Of a stretch of 52,618 bases of DNA, positions 9,418 through 18,257 are shown piece by piece (positions within the stretch are counted from its first letter, which is position 1; each line of letters starts with the position of its first letter). The notes beneath the pieces were generated by a model. That model worked only from the letters and a program-made list of their open reading frames with translations. It had not been told where the DNA came from and searched no databases. Origin of the DNA: Candidatus Latescibacterota bacterium (GTDB taxonomy: Bacteria; Latescibacterota; UBA2968; UBA8231). The DNA lies in NCBI GenBank assembly GCA_022827165.1, contig JAJDTN010000316.1, positions 1-52,618 on the forward strand, written 5' to 3'. The translations under genes and the position numbers were made by a program.

Positions 9418-10532
9418 CAGAAGTTGTAGGTGAAGTGGAGGTCCACCCGGTTGGCCGTGCCGTCGTCGAGTCCCTTGTACTCGGTCGTCCAGTGGATGTA
9501 CTCGATGGCGGCCTGGAAGCTCTTCCACGGCCGGTAGCGGTTCACCACGTAGAAGGCCTGATTCGCGGTACGACCTCCTTCGGGCACGCCATCTTCTTCA
9601 GGCGTGTCCATCATCGCCCCGGCGTACAGCTTCCAGCCGTCGCCCGGCTTGACCAGGAGATGCACCCAGCCTCCGTAGGAGTCGATCTCCTCGCCGGTCT
9701 CCTTGTTGACGCCCTGGCCGATGCCGCCGCGGATGTCGGAGAGGTTGCTGCCCGTCCAGCCTTCTCCCTCGACTGTCAGCCTGTCGGCGGGGGATACCGA
9801 GAAGTCCACTCCCACCACCATGGAGGTGAAGCTGGTATTGCCACCCACGGGAGTGGCCGTCTTCTCCGACCCCCGGTGGGCCCAGGCTCCGGCCTTGAAC
9901 TTCGCCTGCTCCATCCCGACCCGCGCCTGCACGAAGGGCACCGTCGCCTCCGAGCCGTCGAGGGTCCCGTTCTTGTCCAGGTCCTTCTTGTCCACCGCCC
10001 CGGTCTGGCCGAGGGCGACCGCGGCGGAGACGCCGGTCCCCGGATTCCAGGTGAGCCGCGCCTGGGGATGCCGGTCTCCGAGGTTGCCGGTGTTCCACAT
10101 CATGCCGTCGTTGTTGGCCGCCGGGAACAGGGGAGAGACAAGGTCCCAGGTCTGGCCGGCCAGGAAGTGCCAGTCCCCACTCTTCAGGTTGAAGTATGCC
10201 TTGCGCAGGCGCAGGACCTGTCGCGATTCGCTGCCGCCGTTCTGGAAATCGGTCTCGATGACCCCGCTGATCTCGCGGCCCCCCCCCAGGTCGACCGGGG
10301 CGAGCTTGGCCCCGAGCCGGGTCAGCCGGGGGTGGATGGTCAGGTTGCCCTTGTTCTCCGCGCCCGGTGCCTCTGGCAGCACCCAGTTGGGATACTGATG
10401 GTGGCTCAGCTTGGAGTCGTCGAGGACGGCGTCGAAGCGGACGAACCCGTAGGGGGTGAGCTCACCGGCGGGGGCAGGGCCCATCCAGCCTGGAAGACAG
10501 CCCAGCACGGCAACTGCAAGCACCTTCTTCAC
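9417..10532 (-). CDS. Outer-membrane porin
   Basis: 371 residues. I chose GTG at 10532 because AAGGAG lies 8 bases upstream and the protein then begins with a good signal peptide (VKKVLAVAVLG, cleavage near PAPAG). Upstream open frame is GC-driven noise. The mature chain is a general or DcaP-like porin: ELTPYGFVRFDAVLDDS at the N-terminus, RLTRLGAKLAP, WHFLAGQTWDLVSPLFP, alternating strands, and a terminal Phe strand (VDLHFTYNF). It is the first gene of a six-gene minus-strand run, and would admit the small molecule handled by the binding protein and MFS carrier downstream (inference). Confidence 0.85.
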   Translation of the reverse strand: MKKVLAVAVLGCLPGWMGPAPAGELTPYGFVRFDAVLDDSKLSHHQYPNWVLPEAPGAENKGNLTIHPRLTRLGAKLAPVDLGGGREISGVIETDFQNGGSESRQVLRLRKAYFNLKSGDWHFLAGQTWDLVSPLFPAANNDGMMWNTGNLGDRHPQARLTWNPGTGVSAAVALGQTGAVDKKDLDKNGTLDGSEATVPFVQARVGMEQAKFKAGAWAHRGSEKTATPVGGNTSFTSMVVGVDFSVSPADRLTVEGEGWTGSNLSDIRGGIGQGVNKETGEEIDSYGGWVHLLVKPGDGWKLYAGAMMDTPEEDGVPEGGRTANQAFYVVNRYRPWKSFQAAIEYIHWTTEYKGLDDGTANRVDLHFTYNF

Positions 10533-10575
10533 GGATCTCTCCTTGGCAAGGGGTCCTGTCGTCGGGTGGCCGGTA

Positions 10576-10604
10576 ACTCTAGGCAGGCCATGCCGGGCTG
10601 TCGA
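10576..10604 (-). promoter_or_regulatory. Sigma70-like promoter of the porin operon
   Basis: On the minus strand TCGACA (10604-10599) and TAGAGT (10581-10576) are separated by 17 bases. This gives a 5' leader of roughly 35-40 bases before GTG at 10532. The -35 matches five of six consensus bases and the -10 four of six. Confidence 0.45.
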
Positions 10605-10686
10605 GCGGACCGGGAGCCGCTGCCGGATTCGGGAAGGGAGGCGCGGGCGGGACGGTGGGAGGCGCCGGGAGCGCATCCTCGGCGGG

Positions 10687-10914
10687 CTAGATCTCGACGG
10701 TCTCCTTCTCGCCGTCGCGGTTGCGGAACCGGTCCACGTAGGTCTGGCCCTTGTCATACGCTTCGGAGACTCCGCGGCGCACCGAGTCGCGGGACTCGCG
10801 GCCGCTGCGGGGAGCGAGCAGGATGCCGGCGGCCAGTCCGAGGGCCAGGCCGCCCATCAGGCCGGCGCCGAAGAGTCCCATGGAGAGCCCTATGGTCTTG
10901 GCATGACGATTCAC
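10687..10914 (-). CDS. YtxH-like small membrane protein
   Basis: 75 residues. GTG at 10914 follows AGGAGG by 6 bases, an almost ideal ribosome binding site; longer open frames upstream lack one. One glycine-rich transmembrane helix (GLFGAGLMGGLALGLAAG) is followed by the YtxH-type ILLAPRSGRESR and a charged amphipathic tail ending in DGEKETVEI. YtxH-like proteins are linked to general stress and envelope homeostasis; the molecular role is unknown. It has its own promoter candidate and lies 154 bases before the porin operon. Confidence 0.75.
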   Translation of the reverse strand: MNRHAKTIGLSMGLFGAGLMGGLALGLAAGILLAPRSGRESRDSVRRGVSEAYDKGQTYVDRFRNRDGEKETVEI

Positions 10915-10974
10915 GCGATCCTCCTGTGAGATGGGTAGAGCCTGGTTTCGGGAGATCCGCATACCCATTTGGCT

Positions 10975-11004
10975 AGGATAACCGCAACTCGCCGATTTCG
11001 TCAA
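10975..11004 (-). promoter_or_regulatory. Sigma70-like promoter of the YtxH-like gene
   Basis: Minus-strand TTGACG (11004-10999) and TATCCT (10980-10975) with an 18-base spacer lie in the short gap between the PhyH stop and the YtxH-like GTG, in a locally AT-richer stretch. The predicted leader is about 55 bases. Confidence 0.5.
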
Positions 11005-11009
11005 TCGGA

Positions 11010-11786
11010 TCATTCGCCGATGACACTGGGCCTGTGCTGGTTGCCGCACAGCAGTTGGGTCGCCAGATCGCCGGGGTCGTCGATCCTGGCGAGCTGGCTG
11101 CGCATGTCCTCCTGGGGGATGAACCACGGCATCAGGTACATGCCGAGCAGGCAGGAACGCGGCCGGTCGCTGCGGTTCGGCCGCGACGTGTGCCACCAGG
11201 CGCCGTGGGCCACCACCACCGAGCCGCGTCGCCCGGTGAGGATCTCGCCCTCGGGGCGCCACCGGTCGGTGGGGGCGTCGGGCGGGTGTCCCTTGCGGTG
11301 CGAGAACGGGATGGTCCCGGTGGCCCCGTTCTCCTCGGTGAAGTCGTCGAGGAGCCACATGGTCTGACCCGCGAACCGGCCCGCCGGCCAGGGCGGTTTC
11401 AGGGACCAGAAGGGATAGTCGGCGTGCCAGCCGATGGCGTCGTGGCCCGGGTAGATGGTGTTGGCCGTCCACGAGGAGCACATGATGTCGTCGCCGAGGT
11501 AGCGCTTCCAGAGCGACACGATCAGCGGATGGCACATCAACTCCAAAAAGACCGGGTCCTTGTGGGCAATGCCGCCGACGCGCTGGTGCCTGCTCTCGCG
11601 GGCGCCGTCGTCGATCTCCGCCTGCAGGAGTCCTTCGAGAATGGTGCGCGCCTGGTCCGCCCGTTCCGGGGAGATCACGCCCTGGAGGACGCAGTAGCCC
11701 CGGTCGTCGATCTCGGCGATCACCGCGTCGAGGTCGATGGAGTTGGTGGCTGCGTTCATGGGCTGGCCGTGAGGCTGCGTTTGCAT
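11010..11786 (-). CDS. Phytanoyl-CoA dioxygenase (PhyH) family Fe(II)/2-oxoglutarate oxygenase
   Basis: 258 residues from ATG at 11786; a second ATG at 11759 has no better binding site. PhyH-type double-stranded beta-helix proteins hydroxylate small molecules using Fe(II), 2-oxoglutarate and oxygen. The iron facial triad is visible as His121-x-Asp123 (IGWHADYP) and His199 (WWHTSRPN); Arg209 or a neighbour would bind 2-oxoglutarate. NGATGTIPFSHRKGH is the usual loop before the distal half. The substrate is unknown; bacterial members act on ectoine, mitomycin-like or halogenated metabolites and many are orphans. It is divergent from the metal exporter 49 bases away, so they may share a control region. 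Confidence 0.88.
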   Translation of the reverse strand: MQTQPHGQPMNAATNSIDLDAVIAEIDDRGYCVLQGVISPERADQARTILEGLLQAEIDDGARESRHQRVGGIAHKDPVFLELMCHPLIVSLWKRYLGDDIMCSSWTANTIYPGHDAIGWHADYPFWSLKPPWPAGRFAGQTMWLLDDFTEENGATGTIPFSHRKGHPPDAPTDRWRPEGEILTGRRGSVVVAHGAWWHTSRPNRSDRPRSCLLGMYLMPWFIPQEDMRSQLARIDDPGDLATQLLCGNQHRPSVIGE

Positions 11787-11835
11787 TTCCGTTGACTCCG
11801 TTCGGCGGTTGACGCGTTCACCCTTGGAGAAGAGC

Positions 11836-12798
11836 ATGACCTTGGCGCACTGGGTACGACCGCTCGTGCTCGCGGCCGTGCTGGCCGCGGCTCCCGCCGC
11901 GGTGGAGGCCGGGACCCCCGACGACCACGGCGATGAGGGGACGTCGGGTCTGGAGAACACCCTCAAGGAGATGGTGGGCTCCGAAGAGCTGAGCGCCGGC
12001 ATCATCCTCGGAGCCCTGGCGCTGGCCCTCCTGGCCGGCGCCGCCCACGGCCTGGAGCCGGGCCACGGCAAGACGATCGTCGCCGCCTACCTCGTGGGCA
12101 GCCGCGGCACCGTGAGCCATGCCATGTTCCTCGGGGGCGTGGTCACCTTCACCCACACCTTCAGCATCCTTCTCCTGGGCCTGATGGCCCTCTTCGCCAC
12201 CCAGTGGATCGATTACAAGGAGATCATGCCGTGGATGGGCACGGCCTCCGGGCTGCTCATCGTGGCCCTGGGCGGGTGGCTGCTGGTCAACCAGCTCAGG
12301 GGCCCCGGCCATGGTCACCACCATCACCACCACGGCGACCACGACCATGGGGGAGGCCACGACCATGGAGACCATCACCACGAGGATCATGACCACGGGG
12401 ATCACGAGCACGGCCACGGAGAGGGTCATCACCACGGCCATGGCCACAGCCACGAGATTCCCGCCAAGGTAACCCTCGGGAGCCTGCTGACCCTGGGCAT
12501 CTCCGGAGGGATCGTGCCCTGTCCGGGGGCCCTGGTGATCCTGCTGCTGGCCGTGGGCCTGGACCGGATCGCCTTCGGCCTGGTGCTCCTGGTGGTATTC
12601 AGTCTCGGCCTGGCGGCGGTGCTCATCGCCGTGGGCGTGCTCTTCGTCAAGGCGCGGCCGCTGGTGGAACGCTTCTCCGGCGACGGCAAGTGGATCCGGC
12701 GTCTTCCCATGGCGAGCTCGGCCTTCATCATCTGCGTGGGCATCGCCATCACCTTGAAGACGCTCACGGACATGGGCGTGCTGGACATCCACCTGTAA
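11836..12798 (+). CDS. Nickel/cobalt exporter, RcnA/NiCoT-like, with His-rich loop
   Basis: 320 residues. ATG at 11836 with GGAG 7 bases upstream is preferred over TTG at 11809. A signal-like hydrophobic segment (1-25) is followed by about six helices. AHGLEPGHGKT (70-80) is the family metal-site motif, and GISGGIVPCPGAL (221-233) is the second-half counterpart. Between helices 3 and 4 lies a cytoplasmic or periplasmic loop, residues 158-207, made almost wholly of His, Asp and Gly, as in RcnA-type efflux proteins. The role is most likely Ni/Co export or high-capacity metal handling in the inner membrane. No RcnR-like regulator is adjacent. Confidence 0.85.
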   Translation: MTLAHWVRPLVLAAVLAAAPAAVEAGTPDDHGDEGTSGLENTLKEMVGSEELSAGIILGALALALLAGAAHGLEPGHGKTIVAAYLVGSRGTVSHAMFLGGVVTFTHTFSILLLGLMALFATQWIDYKEIMPWMGTASGLLIVALGGWLLVNQLRGPGHGHHHHHHGDHDHGGGHDHGDHHHEDHDHGDHEHGHGEGHHHGHGHSHEIPAKVTLGSLLTLGISGGIVPCPGALVILLLAVGLDRIAFGLVLLVVFSLGLAAVLIAVGVLFVKARPLVERFSGDGKWIRRLPMASSAFIICVGIAITLKTLTDMGVLDIHL

Positions 12799-12816
12799 GT
12801 CGGCCAGGGACCGCCA

Positions 12817-14235
12817 TCACTTCGGCTTCCGGGCCACGGCGACGAGGGCCAGCCCCGGGAGCGGCACGACGCGGTCGAGGATCCGCCAGAGCCACACGAG
12901 GGAGTCGAAGGTCTTGAGCTGAATCAGGCCGAGCCTCCTCCTCCTCAGGATCCTGCCGCTCACGAGCCACGGCAGGCAGCTGATCCGGTTGAAGTCGAAG
13001 AGCTTCTCGACCTCGAGTCCCGCCGCTTCGCAGCTCTCGCGCAGGAGCTTCTTCGAATAGCGCCGCCGGTGTCCCAGGGCCCGGTCGAGGGCCCCCATGA
13101 GCAGGCGGCCCTGGGGCACCAGCACGATGGCGGTCCCTCCCGGCTCGAGGGCGCGGCGGATGTTGGCCAGCCCCCGTTGCGGCTCCGCCACGTGCTCCAG
13201 GACGTTCAGGCAGACCACCGTGTCGAAGCTCTCTTCCAGCGTGTCGAAGTCCCCCTCCTCCTGCACGTCCAGGCGCCGCACCTCGACGTGGGGATAGCCC
13301 CGGAACCGGTTCTCCAGGTACTCCAGGTGCAGCTCGTCCGAGTCGGTCACGGCGTAGCGGTCCGTGGGGATCAGCTGCAGGGTGATGGTGCCCAGTCCCG
13401 CCCCGATCTCGAGGACGCGGTCACCCACGTGGGCGCGGACGGCGTCGGCGATCCAGCGGTTGAACCGGTGCGTCCGGGAGAGCGAGTGGAGAAGGGTGTG
13501 GCCGTAGCGCTCCTCGTAGAGGTCGTCGACGATGCGGTACCAGACCATGGTGGCGAAGGCCTTCACGCCGTCCCACCAGGTGATCTTCTTGCCTTCCTGG
13601 TAGCTCCGGCCCCGGTAGGAGATGGGGACCTCGTAGATCCGGCAGCCCCGCCTGGCGAGCTTGGCCGTGAGCTCGGGCTCGATGCCGAACCGGTCGCTGC
13701 GGATGGGGAGGGACTTGAGGAGGCTGGTCTTGACGACCTTGTAGCATGTCTCCATGTCCGTCAGATTGAGATTCGTGAAGGCATTCGACACGAGGGTGAG
13801 GAACTGGTTGCCCACGGAGTGCCAGAAGAACAGGACCCTGCGGTACTCGCTGCCCGCGAACCGCGAGCCGTAGACGACATCGGCGTCGCCGGCCAGGAGC
13901 GGCCGCAGGAGCCGGGGGTAGTCGGCGGGGTCGTACTCCAGGTCGGCGTCCTGGATGATGCACAGGTCTCCCGTGGCCAGCCCGATGGCGGTGCGGATCG
14001 CCGCCCCCTTGCCCTGGTTGGTCTGGTGGAAGTGAAGGCGGACATGCTCCGGATGAGCCTGGGCGAGTTCCTCGAGGATGTCCCGGGTGCCGTCGGTGGA
14101 GCCGTCGTCGACGATGACGAGCTCCCTCTCCAGGCTCCCGGGAAGCGCCTGGGCCAGCACCAGGGAGACGATCTCGCGGATGGTGAAGCGCTCGTTGTAC
14201 GCGGGGATGAGGATGCTCAGCTTCTGGAAAGTCAT
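12817..14235 (-). CDS. GT2 glycosyltransferase fused to a class I SAM-dependent methyltransferase
   Basis: 472 residues. Residues 5-240 are a dolichyl-phosphate-mannose-synthase-like GT2 domain: LSILIPAYNERFTI, DDGSTDG (43-49), NQGKGAAIRTA and the metal-binding QDADLEYDP (95-103). After a linker, residues about 255-470 are a Rossmann methyltransferase with LEIGAGLGT (275-283) and a VCLNVLEHV acidic-loop region. The C-terminus carries a hydrophobic segment. It probably acts on a lipid-linked or nucleotide sugar in cell-surface glycan synthesis, coupling sugar transfer and methylation (inference). The fusion is a recurrent architecture. No clear ribosome binding site precedes ATG at 14235. It converges with the metal exporter, 18 bases between stop codons. 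Confidence 0.88.
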   Translation of the reverse strand: MTFQKLSILIPAYNERFTIREIVSLVLAQALPGSLERELVIVDDGSTDGTRDILEELAQAHPEHVRLHFHQTNQGKGAAIRTAIGLATGDLCIIQDADLEYDPADYPRLLRPLLAGDADVVYGSRFAGSEYRRVLFFWHSVGNQFLTLVSNAFTNLNLTDMETCYKVVKTSLLKSLPIRSDRFGIEPELTAKLARRGCRIYEVPISYRGRSYQEGKKITWWDGVKAFATMVWYRIVDDLYEERYGHTLLHSLSRTHRFNRWIADAVRAHVGDRVLEIGAGLGTITLQLIPTDRYAVTDSDELHLEYLENRFRGYPHVEVRRLDVQEEGDFDTLEESFDTVVCLNVLEHVAEPQRGLANIRRALEPGGTAIVLVPQGRLLMGALDRALGHRRRYSKKLLRESCEAAGLEVEKLFDFNRISCLPWLVSGRILRRRRLGLIQLKTFDSLVWLWRILDRVVPLPGLALVAVARKPK

Positions 14236-14445
14236 CGGCGAAGTCGGGGGTGCAGGGGGGGCCGCGGCGGGCCATCGGGCCGGATCTGTGACCGGCGGCC
14301 CCTATAGTAAGGGCGGGTCCGAAACCGGTCGATACGGACTCGCCCGAGGCCGGAGGACCCCGGGCGGACCCCGCAACGGGGGCGGTGTGGTGCGCGCCGG
14401 GCGCACCCCTATTTTCCCCGGCACACCGACTCATGGGAGAACGAC

Positions 14446-16551
14446 TTGAACAGCGCGCCTGAGCCGGCGGGCGGGACCATCCTCTCCGTCGACATCGGCG
14501 GGACCTTCACCGACCTCGTCATGTGCCACGGCCCCACGGGCCGCATGGCGGTGGCCAAGGTGCTGACCACCGACCCGGACCCGTCCGAGGGGGTGCTGGG
14601 CGGCGTCCGCCAACTGCTGGCCGGCGGCGGGCCGACGGCGGAGGTGAGCCGGCTGATCCACGGCACGACGCTGATCACCAACGCCCTCATCGAGCGCAAG
14701 GGGGCCCTCACCGGGCTGATCACCACCGAGGGGTTCCGCGATGTCCTCGAGATCGGCCGCGAGGGCCGCTACGACATCTACGATCTGTTCCTGGAGTTGC
14801 CCGAGCCCCTGGCCGAGCGCCGGTTGCGGCTGGAGGTGGCCGGGCGCCTGAAGTCCAGCGGCGAGGTGATGGCGCCCCTCGACGAGGAGGGCCTGCGCCG
14901 CGCCTGCGCCGTCCTCCGGGAGGCCGGCGTCGAGGCGGTGGCCGTGGCCTTCCTGCACTGCTACGCCAACCCCGGACACGAGCGCCGGGCCGCGGCGGTC
15001 GTGCGCGAGGAGCTGCCCGGGGCGGCCCTCTCCCTGTCCCACGAGGTGGCCCCGGAGGTGCGCGAGTACGAGCGCACCTCGACGGCGGTGGCCAACGCCT
15101 ACGTGCAGCCCATGGCCTCGGGCTACCTGGCCAACCTGGAGCGGGGCCTGCGGGACGAGTGCGGGATCGAGGCGCCGCTGCACATCATGCTCTCCAACGG
15201 CGGCACCTGCGCCGCCGACACGGCGGCGAGGTTTCCCGTGCGCCTCGTGGAGTCCGGCCCCAGCGGCGGCGTTCTGGCGGCGATCGACGCCGGCCGCCGG
15301 TCGGGCTTCGAGCGGGTGCTGGCCTTCGACATGGGCGGCACCACGGCCAAGGCCTGTCTGAGCGAGGACGGCGAGCTGCCGGTGACCACCGAGTCGGAGG
15401 TGGCCCGCGTCTACCGCTTCAAGAAGGGCAGCGGCCTGCCGTTGCTGGTGCCCGTCCTCGACATGATCGAGATCGGCGCCGGCGGCGGCAGCCTGGCGCG
15501 GATCAACGAGCTGGGCCTGCCCCAGGTGGGGCCCGAGAGCGCCGGCTCCGAGCCCGGTCCGGCCTGCTACGGCCGCGGGGGCCGCGAGCCCACGGTGACC
15601 GACGCTGATCTCGTCCTCGGCCTGCTGAACCCGGGGTTCTTTCTGGGGGGGCGCATGGAGCTGGACGCCGGCGCCGCCGAGACGGCGGTCCTGTCCCTGG
15701 CGCAGCGCCTGGAGCAGGAGGGCGTGGCCGCGGCCCGGGGCATTCACCAGCTGGTCAACGAGAACATGGCCAACGCCGCGCGCGTCCACGCCGCCGAGCG
15801 CGGGATCGACCTGCGCGGCTTCGCCATGGTGGCCACCGGCGGCGCCGGCCCGGTGCACGCCTGCGGGGTGGCGGAGCGCCTCGCCATCGACACCGTGATC
15901 GTGCCCGGCGCCGCGGGGGTGGGGTCCGCCGTGGGCCTGATGCTGGCCCCCATCAGCTTCGACTTCGCCCGCAGCTACGTGACCCGCCTCGGCGAGGTCG
16001 ACCTCGGCCGGCTGCGCGGGCTCTTCGAGGAGATGGAAGCCGAGGGCCGCCGCATCGTGGCCGAGGCGGGCGTGCCAGCGGCCCGGATGCAGGTGGAACG
16101 GACGGCGGACCTGCGCTACGTCGGCCAGGGCCACGAGATCCGCGTTCCCGTCTCCGGCGGCGACCTCGACCCGCCGGCCCTGCAGCGGCTGCAGGCCGAC
16201 TTCGACCGCGAGTACACCCGGCTCTACGGGCGCACCTGCGAGGGCGTCGACGTGCAGTGCATGCACTGGCGCACCACGGTCTCGGGTCCGCGCCCGGCCC
16301 TGGGCCGGCTGCACCAGGACCGGCCCGGCGCCACCCGGTCGGCGGAGAAGCCCTCGCGGCAGGTGTGGTTCGAGAGGCCGGGAAAGGAGGGAGAGACCCC
16401 CGTCTACGACCGCTATGCCCTTGCAGAGGGCTTTGGCGCCGCGGGTCCGGCGATCGTGGAGGAGGCGGAGTCGACCACGGTGGTCCCTCCCGGATGGGGC
16501 CTGGAGGTCGATGCGGCAGGCAACCTCATCGTCAGGAGAGCGGAGGGATGA
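14446..16551 (+). CDS. Hydantoinase/5-oxoprolinase family, subunit A
   Basis: 701 residues. The start is TTG at 14446 with GGGAGA ending 5 bases before it; the nearby ATG at 14433 is in another frame. A TATTTT box at 14410-14415 could be its -10. The N-terminal actin-like ATPase motif DIGGTFTDLV (16-25) and a second AFDMGGTTAK motif are typical of HyuA/OplA. With subunit B it performs ATP-dependent ring opening of hydantoins, 5-oxoproline or related cyclic amides, or carboxylation of ketones such as acetone; the substrate cannot be fixed from sequence. It overlaps hyuB by four bases (ATGA), so the two are made together in the cytoplasm. Confidence 0.92.
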   Translation: MNSAPEPAGGTILSVDIGGTFTDLVMCHGPTGRMAVAKVLTTDPDPSEGVLGGVRQLLAGGGPTAEVSRLIHGTTLITNALIERKGALTGLITTEGFRDVLEIGREGRYDIYDLFLELPEPLAERRLRLEVAGRLKSSGEVMAPLDEEGLRRACAVLREAGVEAVAVAFLHCYANPGHERRAAAVVREELPGAALSLSHEVAPEVREYERTSTAVANAYVQPMASGYLANLERGLRDECGIEAPLHIMLSNGGTCAADTAARFPVRLVESGPSGGVLAAIDAGRRSGFERVLAFDMGGTTAKACLSEDGELPVTTESEVARVYRFKKGSGLPLLVPVLDMIEIGAGGGSLARINELGLPQVGPESAGSEPGPACYGRGGREPTVTDADLVLGLLNPGFFLGGRMELDAGAAETAVLSLAQRLEQEGVAAARGIHQLVNENMANAARVHAAERGIDLRGFAMVATGGAGPVHACGVAERLAIDTVIVPGAAGVGSAVGLMLAPISFDFARSYVTRLGEVDLGRLRGLFEEMEAEGRRIVAEAGVPAARMQVERTADLRYVGQGHEIRVPVSGGDLDPPALQRLQADFDREYTRLYGRTCEGVDVQCMHWRTTVSGPRPALGRLHQDRPGATRSAEKPSRQVWFERPGKEGETPVYDRYALAEGFGAAGPAIVEEAESTTVVPPGWGLEVDAAGNLIVRRAEG

Positions 16552-18248
16552 GCGATTCCCGGGCCGCCATGGATTCCGTGCTGCTCGAGGTCCTGTGGAA
16601 CCGGCTGATCTCGATCGTCAACGAGCAGGCGGCGGCGCTGATGCACGCCTCCTTCACCACCGTGGTCCGCGAGGCGGGCGACCTGTCGGCGGGGATCTTC
16701 GACCGCGGGGGCAACATGCTCGCCCAGGCCGTTACCGGCACGCCGGGCCACATCAACACCATGGCCACCGGCGTCCGGCACTTCGTGCGCGCCCATCCGA
16801 TCGATTCCCTGGAGCCGGGGGACAGCCTGCTGACCAACGACCCGTGGATGGTCTCCGGCCACCTCCACGACATCACCGTGGTCACGCCCGTCTTCCACGG
16901 CGGCCGCGGCATCGGCTGGTTCGCCAACACCTGCCACGCCATGGACATCGGCGGCCGCACCCTCGGGGCCGACGCCCGCGAGGTCTTCGAGGAGGGGCTG
17001 GCGATCCCGATCATGAAGCTCTTCGACCGGGGGCGGATCAACGACGACCTGGTGCGCATCGTGCGGGCCAACGTGCGCGAGCCGGACGCGGTGGTGGGCG
17101 ACCTCTACGCCCAGCAGGCCGGCAACGACGTGGGCGCCGCCAAGCTGGCGGACATGATGGAGGAGTACGGCCTCGCCGACGTGGAGGACCTGGGGGAGCA
17201 GATCCGGGGGCGCTCGGAGCAGGCCACGGGGGACGCCATCGAGGCGGTCGGCGACGGCACCTGGGAGGACGAGGTGGAGATCGACGGCTTCGACGAACCC
17301 CTGGTGATCCGCATCGCCCTGACCGTGGAGGGCCGGCGGCTGCTCGTCGACTACGCCGGCACCTCGCCCCAGGTCGACCGCGGCATCAACGTCGTCTACA
17401 ACTACACCCACGCCTACACCACCTATCCCCTGGCCTGCGCCATCAGCCCCCACGTGCCCAACAACGAGGGCAGCTTCCGGCCGGTGACGGTGACCGCCCC
17501 CGAGGGGTCGATCCTCAACGCCCGCCGCCCCTGCGCCGTCGGCGCCCGCCACCTGATCGGCCACTTCCTCTCCCAGGCGGTCTTCGGCGCCCTCTCCCAG
17601 GTGGTGCCCGGCCGCGTCCTCGCCGACGGCTCCGCCGGCCTGTGGAACACGCAGCTGGAGGGCCGCGGCCCCGACGGCCGTCTCTTCGCCTACATCTTCT
17701 TCTCCGCCGGCGGCATGGGCGCCCGCCCCACCGCCGACGGGCTGTCGGCCACGGCCTTCCCGAGCGGCATCCGCGGGGTCCCGGCGGAGGCGATCGAGTC
17801 GGTCTCGCCGACGCTCATGCTCAAGCGGGCCCTGCGCCCCGACTCGGGCGGCGCCGGACGCTTCCGCGGCGGCCTCGGGCAGGAGATGGTCCTCGCCGTG
17901 GACAGCGACCACCCCGCCCTGCACTCGCCGATGTACGACCGCACCCGCTGCGCCGCCCGCGGTTTCGCCGGCGGCCGGGACGGCGCCGTGGGCCAGATGG
18001 TGCTCTCCGACGGCACGGCCCTGCACCCGAAGCGGAAGTACCTGCTCCAGCCCGGCCAGCAGGTGACCCTGCGGCTGCCGGGGGGCGGCGGCTACGGCCC
18101 GCCCTTCGAGCGGGACCCCCAGGCGGTCCTGGAGGACGTGCGCCAGGGCCGGGTTTCGGCGGAAGCGGCCCGGCGGGAGTACGGCGTCGCCGTGGACGTG
18201 GAGGGGTGGACCGTGGACGAGGAGGAGACCCGCCGGCTGCGCGGGTAA
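16548..18248 (+). CDS. Hydantoinase/5-oxoprolinase family, subunit B
   Basis: 566 residues from ATG at 16548 in the ATGA overlap with subunit A. Hallmarks of HyuB are present: DRGGNMLAQAVTGTPGHIN, LLTNDPWMVSGHLHDIT near the N-terminus, HLIGHFLSQAVFGALSQV in the middle, and the family C-terminus LPGGGGYGPPFERDPQAV followed by RVSAEAARREYGV. It forms the catalytic heteromer with HyuA. Length is normal and no key region is missing. No racemase, carbamoylase or dedicated transporter is adjacent, so the pathway is open. Confidence 0.92.
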   Translation: MSDSRAAMDSVLLEVLWNRLISIVNEQAAALMHASFTTVVREAGDLSAGIFDRGGNMLAQAVTGTPGHINTMATGVRHFVRAHPIDSLEPGDSLLTNDPWMVSGHLHDITVVTPVFHGGRGIGWFANTCHAMDIGGRTLGADAREVFEEGLAIPIMKLFDRGRINDDLVRIVRANVREPDAVVGDLYAQQAGNDVGAAKLADMMEEYGLADVEDLGEQIRGRSEQATGDAIEAVGDGTWEDEVEIDGFDEPLVIRIALTVEGRRLLVDYAGTSPQVDRGINVVYNYTHAYTTYPLACAISPHVPNNEGSFRPVTVTAPEGSILNARRPCAVGARHLIGHFLSQAVFGALSQVVPGRVLADGSAGLWNTQLEGRGPDGRLFAYIFFSAGGMGARPTADGLSATAFPSGIRGVPAEAIESVSPTLMLKRALRPDSGGAGRFRGGLGQEMVLAVDSDHPALHSPMYDRTRCAARGFAGGRDGAVGQMVLSDGTALHPKRKYLLQPGQQVTLRLPGGGGYGPPFERDPQAVLEDVRQGRVSAEAARREYGVAVDVEGWTVDEEETRRLRG

Positions 18249-18257
18249 GGCCGCGGC

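Noticed and set aside
12307..12456. Repetitive CAC/CAT-rich DNA
   Set aside because: It is the coding sequence of the His-rich loop of the Ni/Co exporter, not a separate repeat element.
14431..16314. Long minus-strand open frames opposite hyuA, and the similar ones at 16413-18026 and plus-strand 49608-51800
   Set aside because: No family motifs, biased composition, and clear conserved genes on the other strand.
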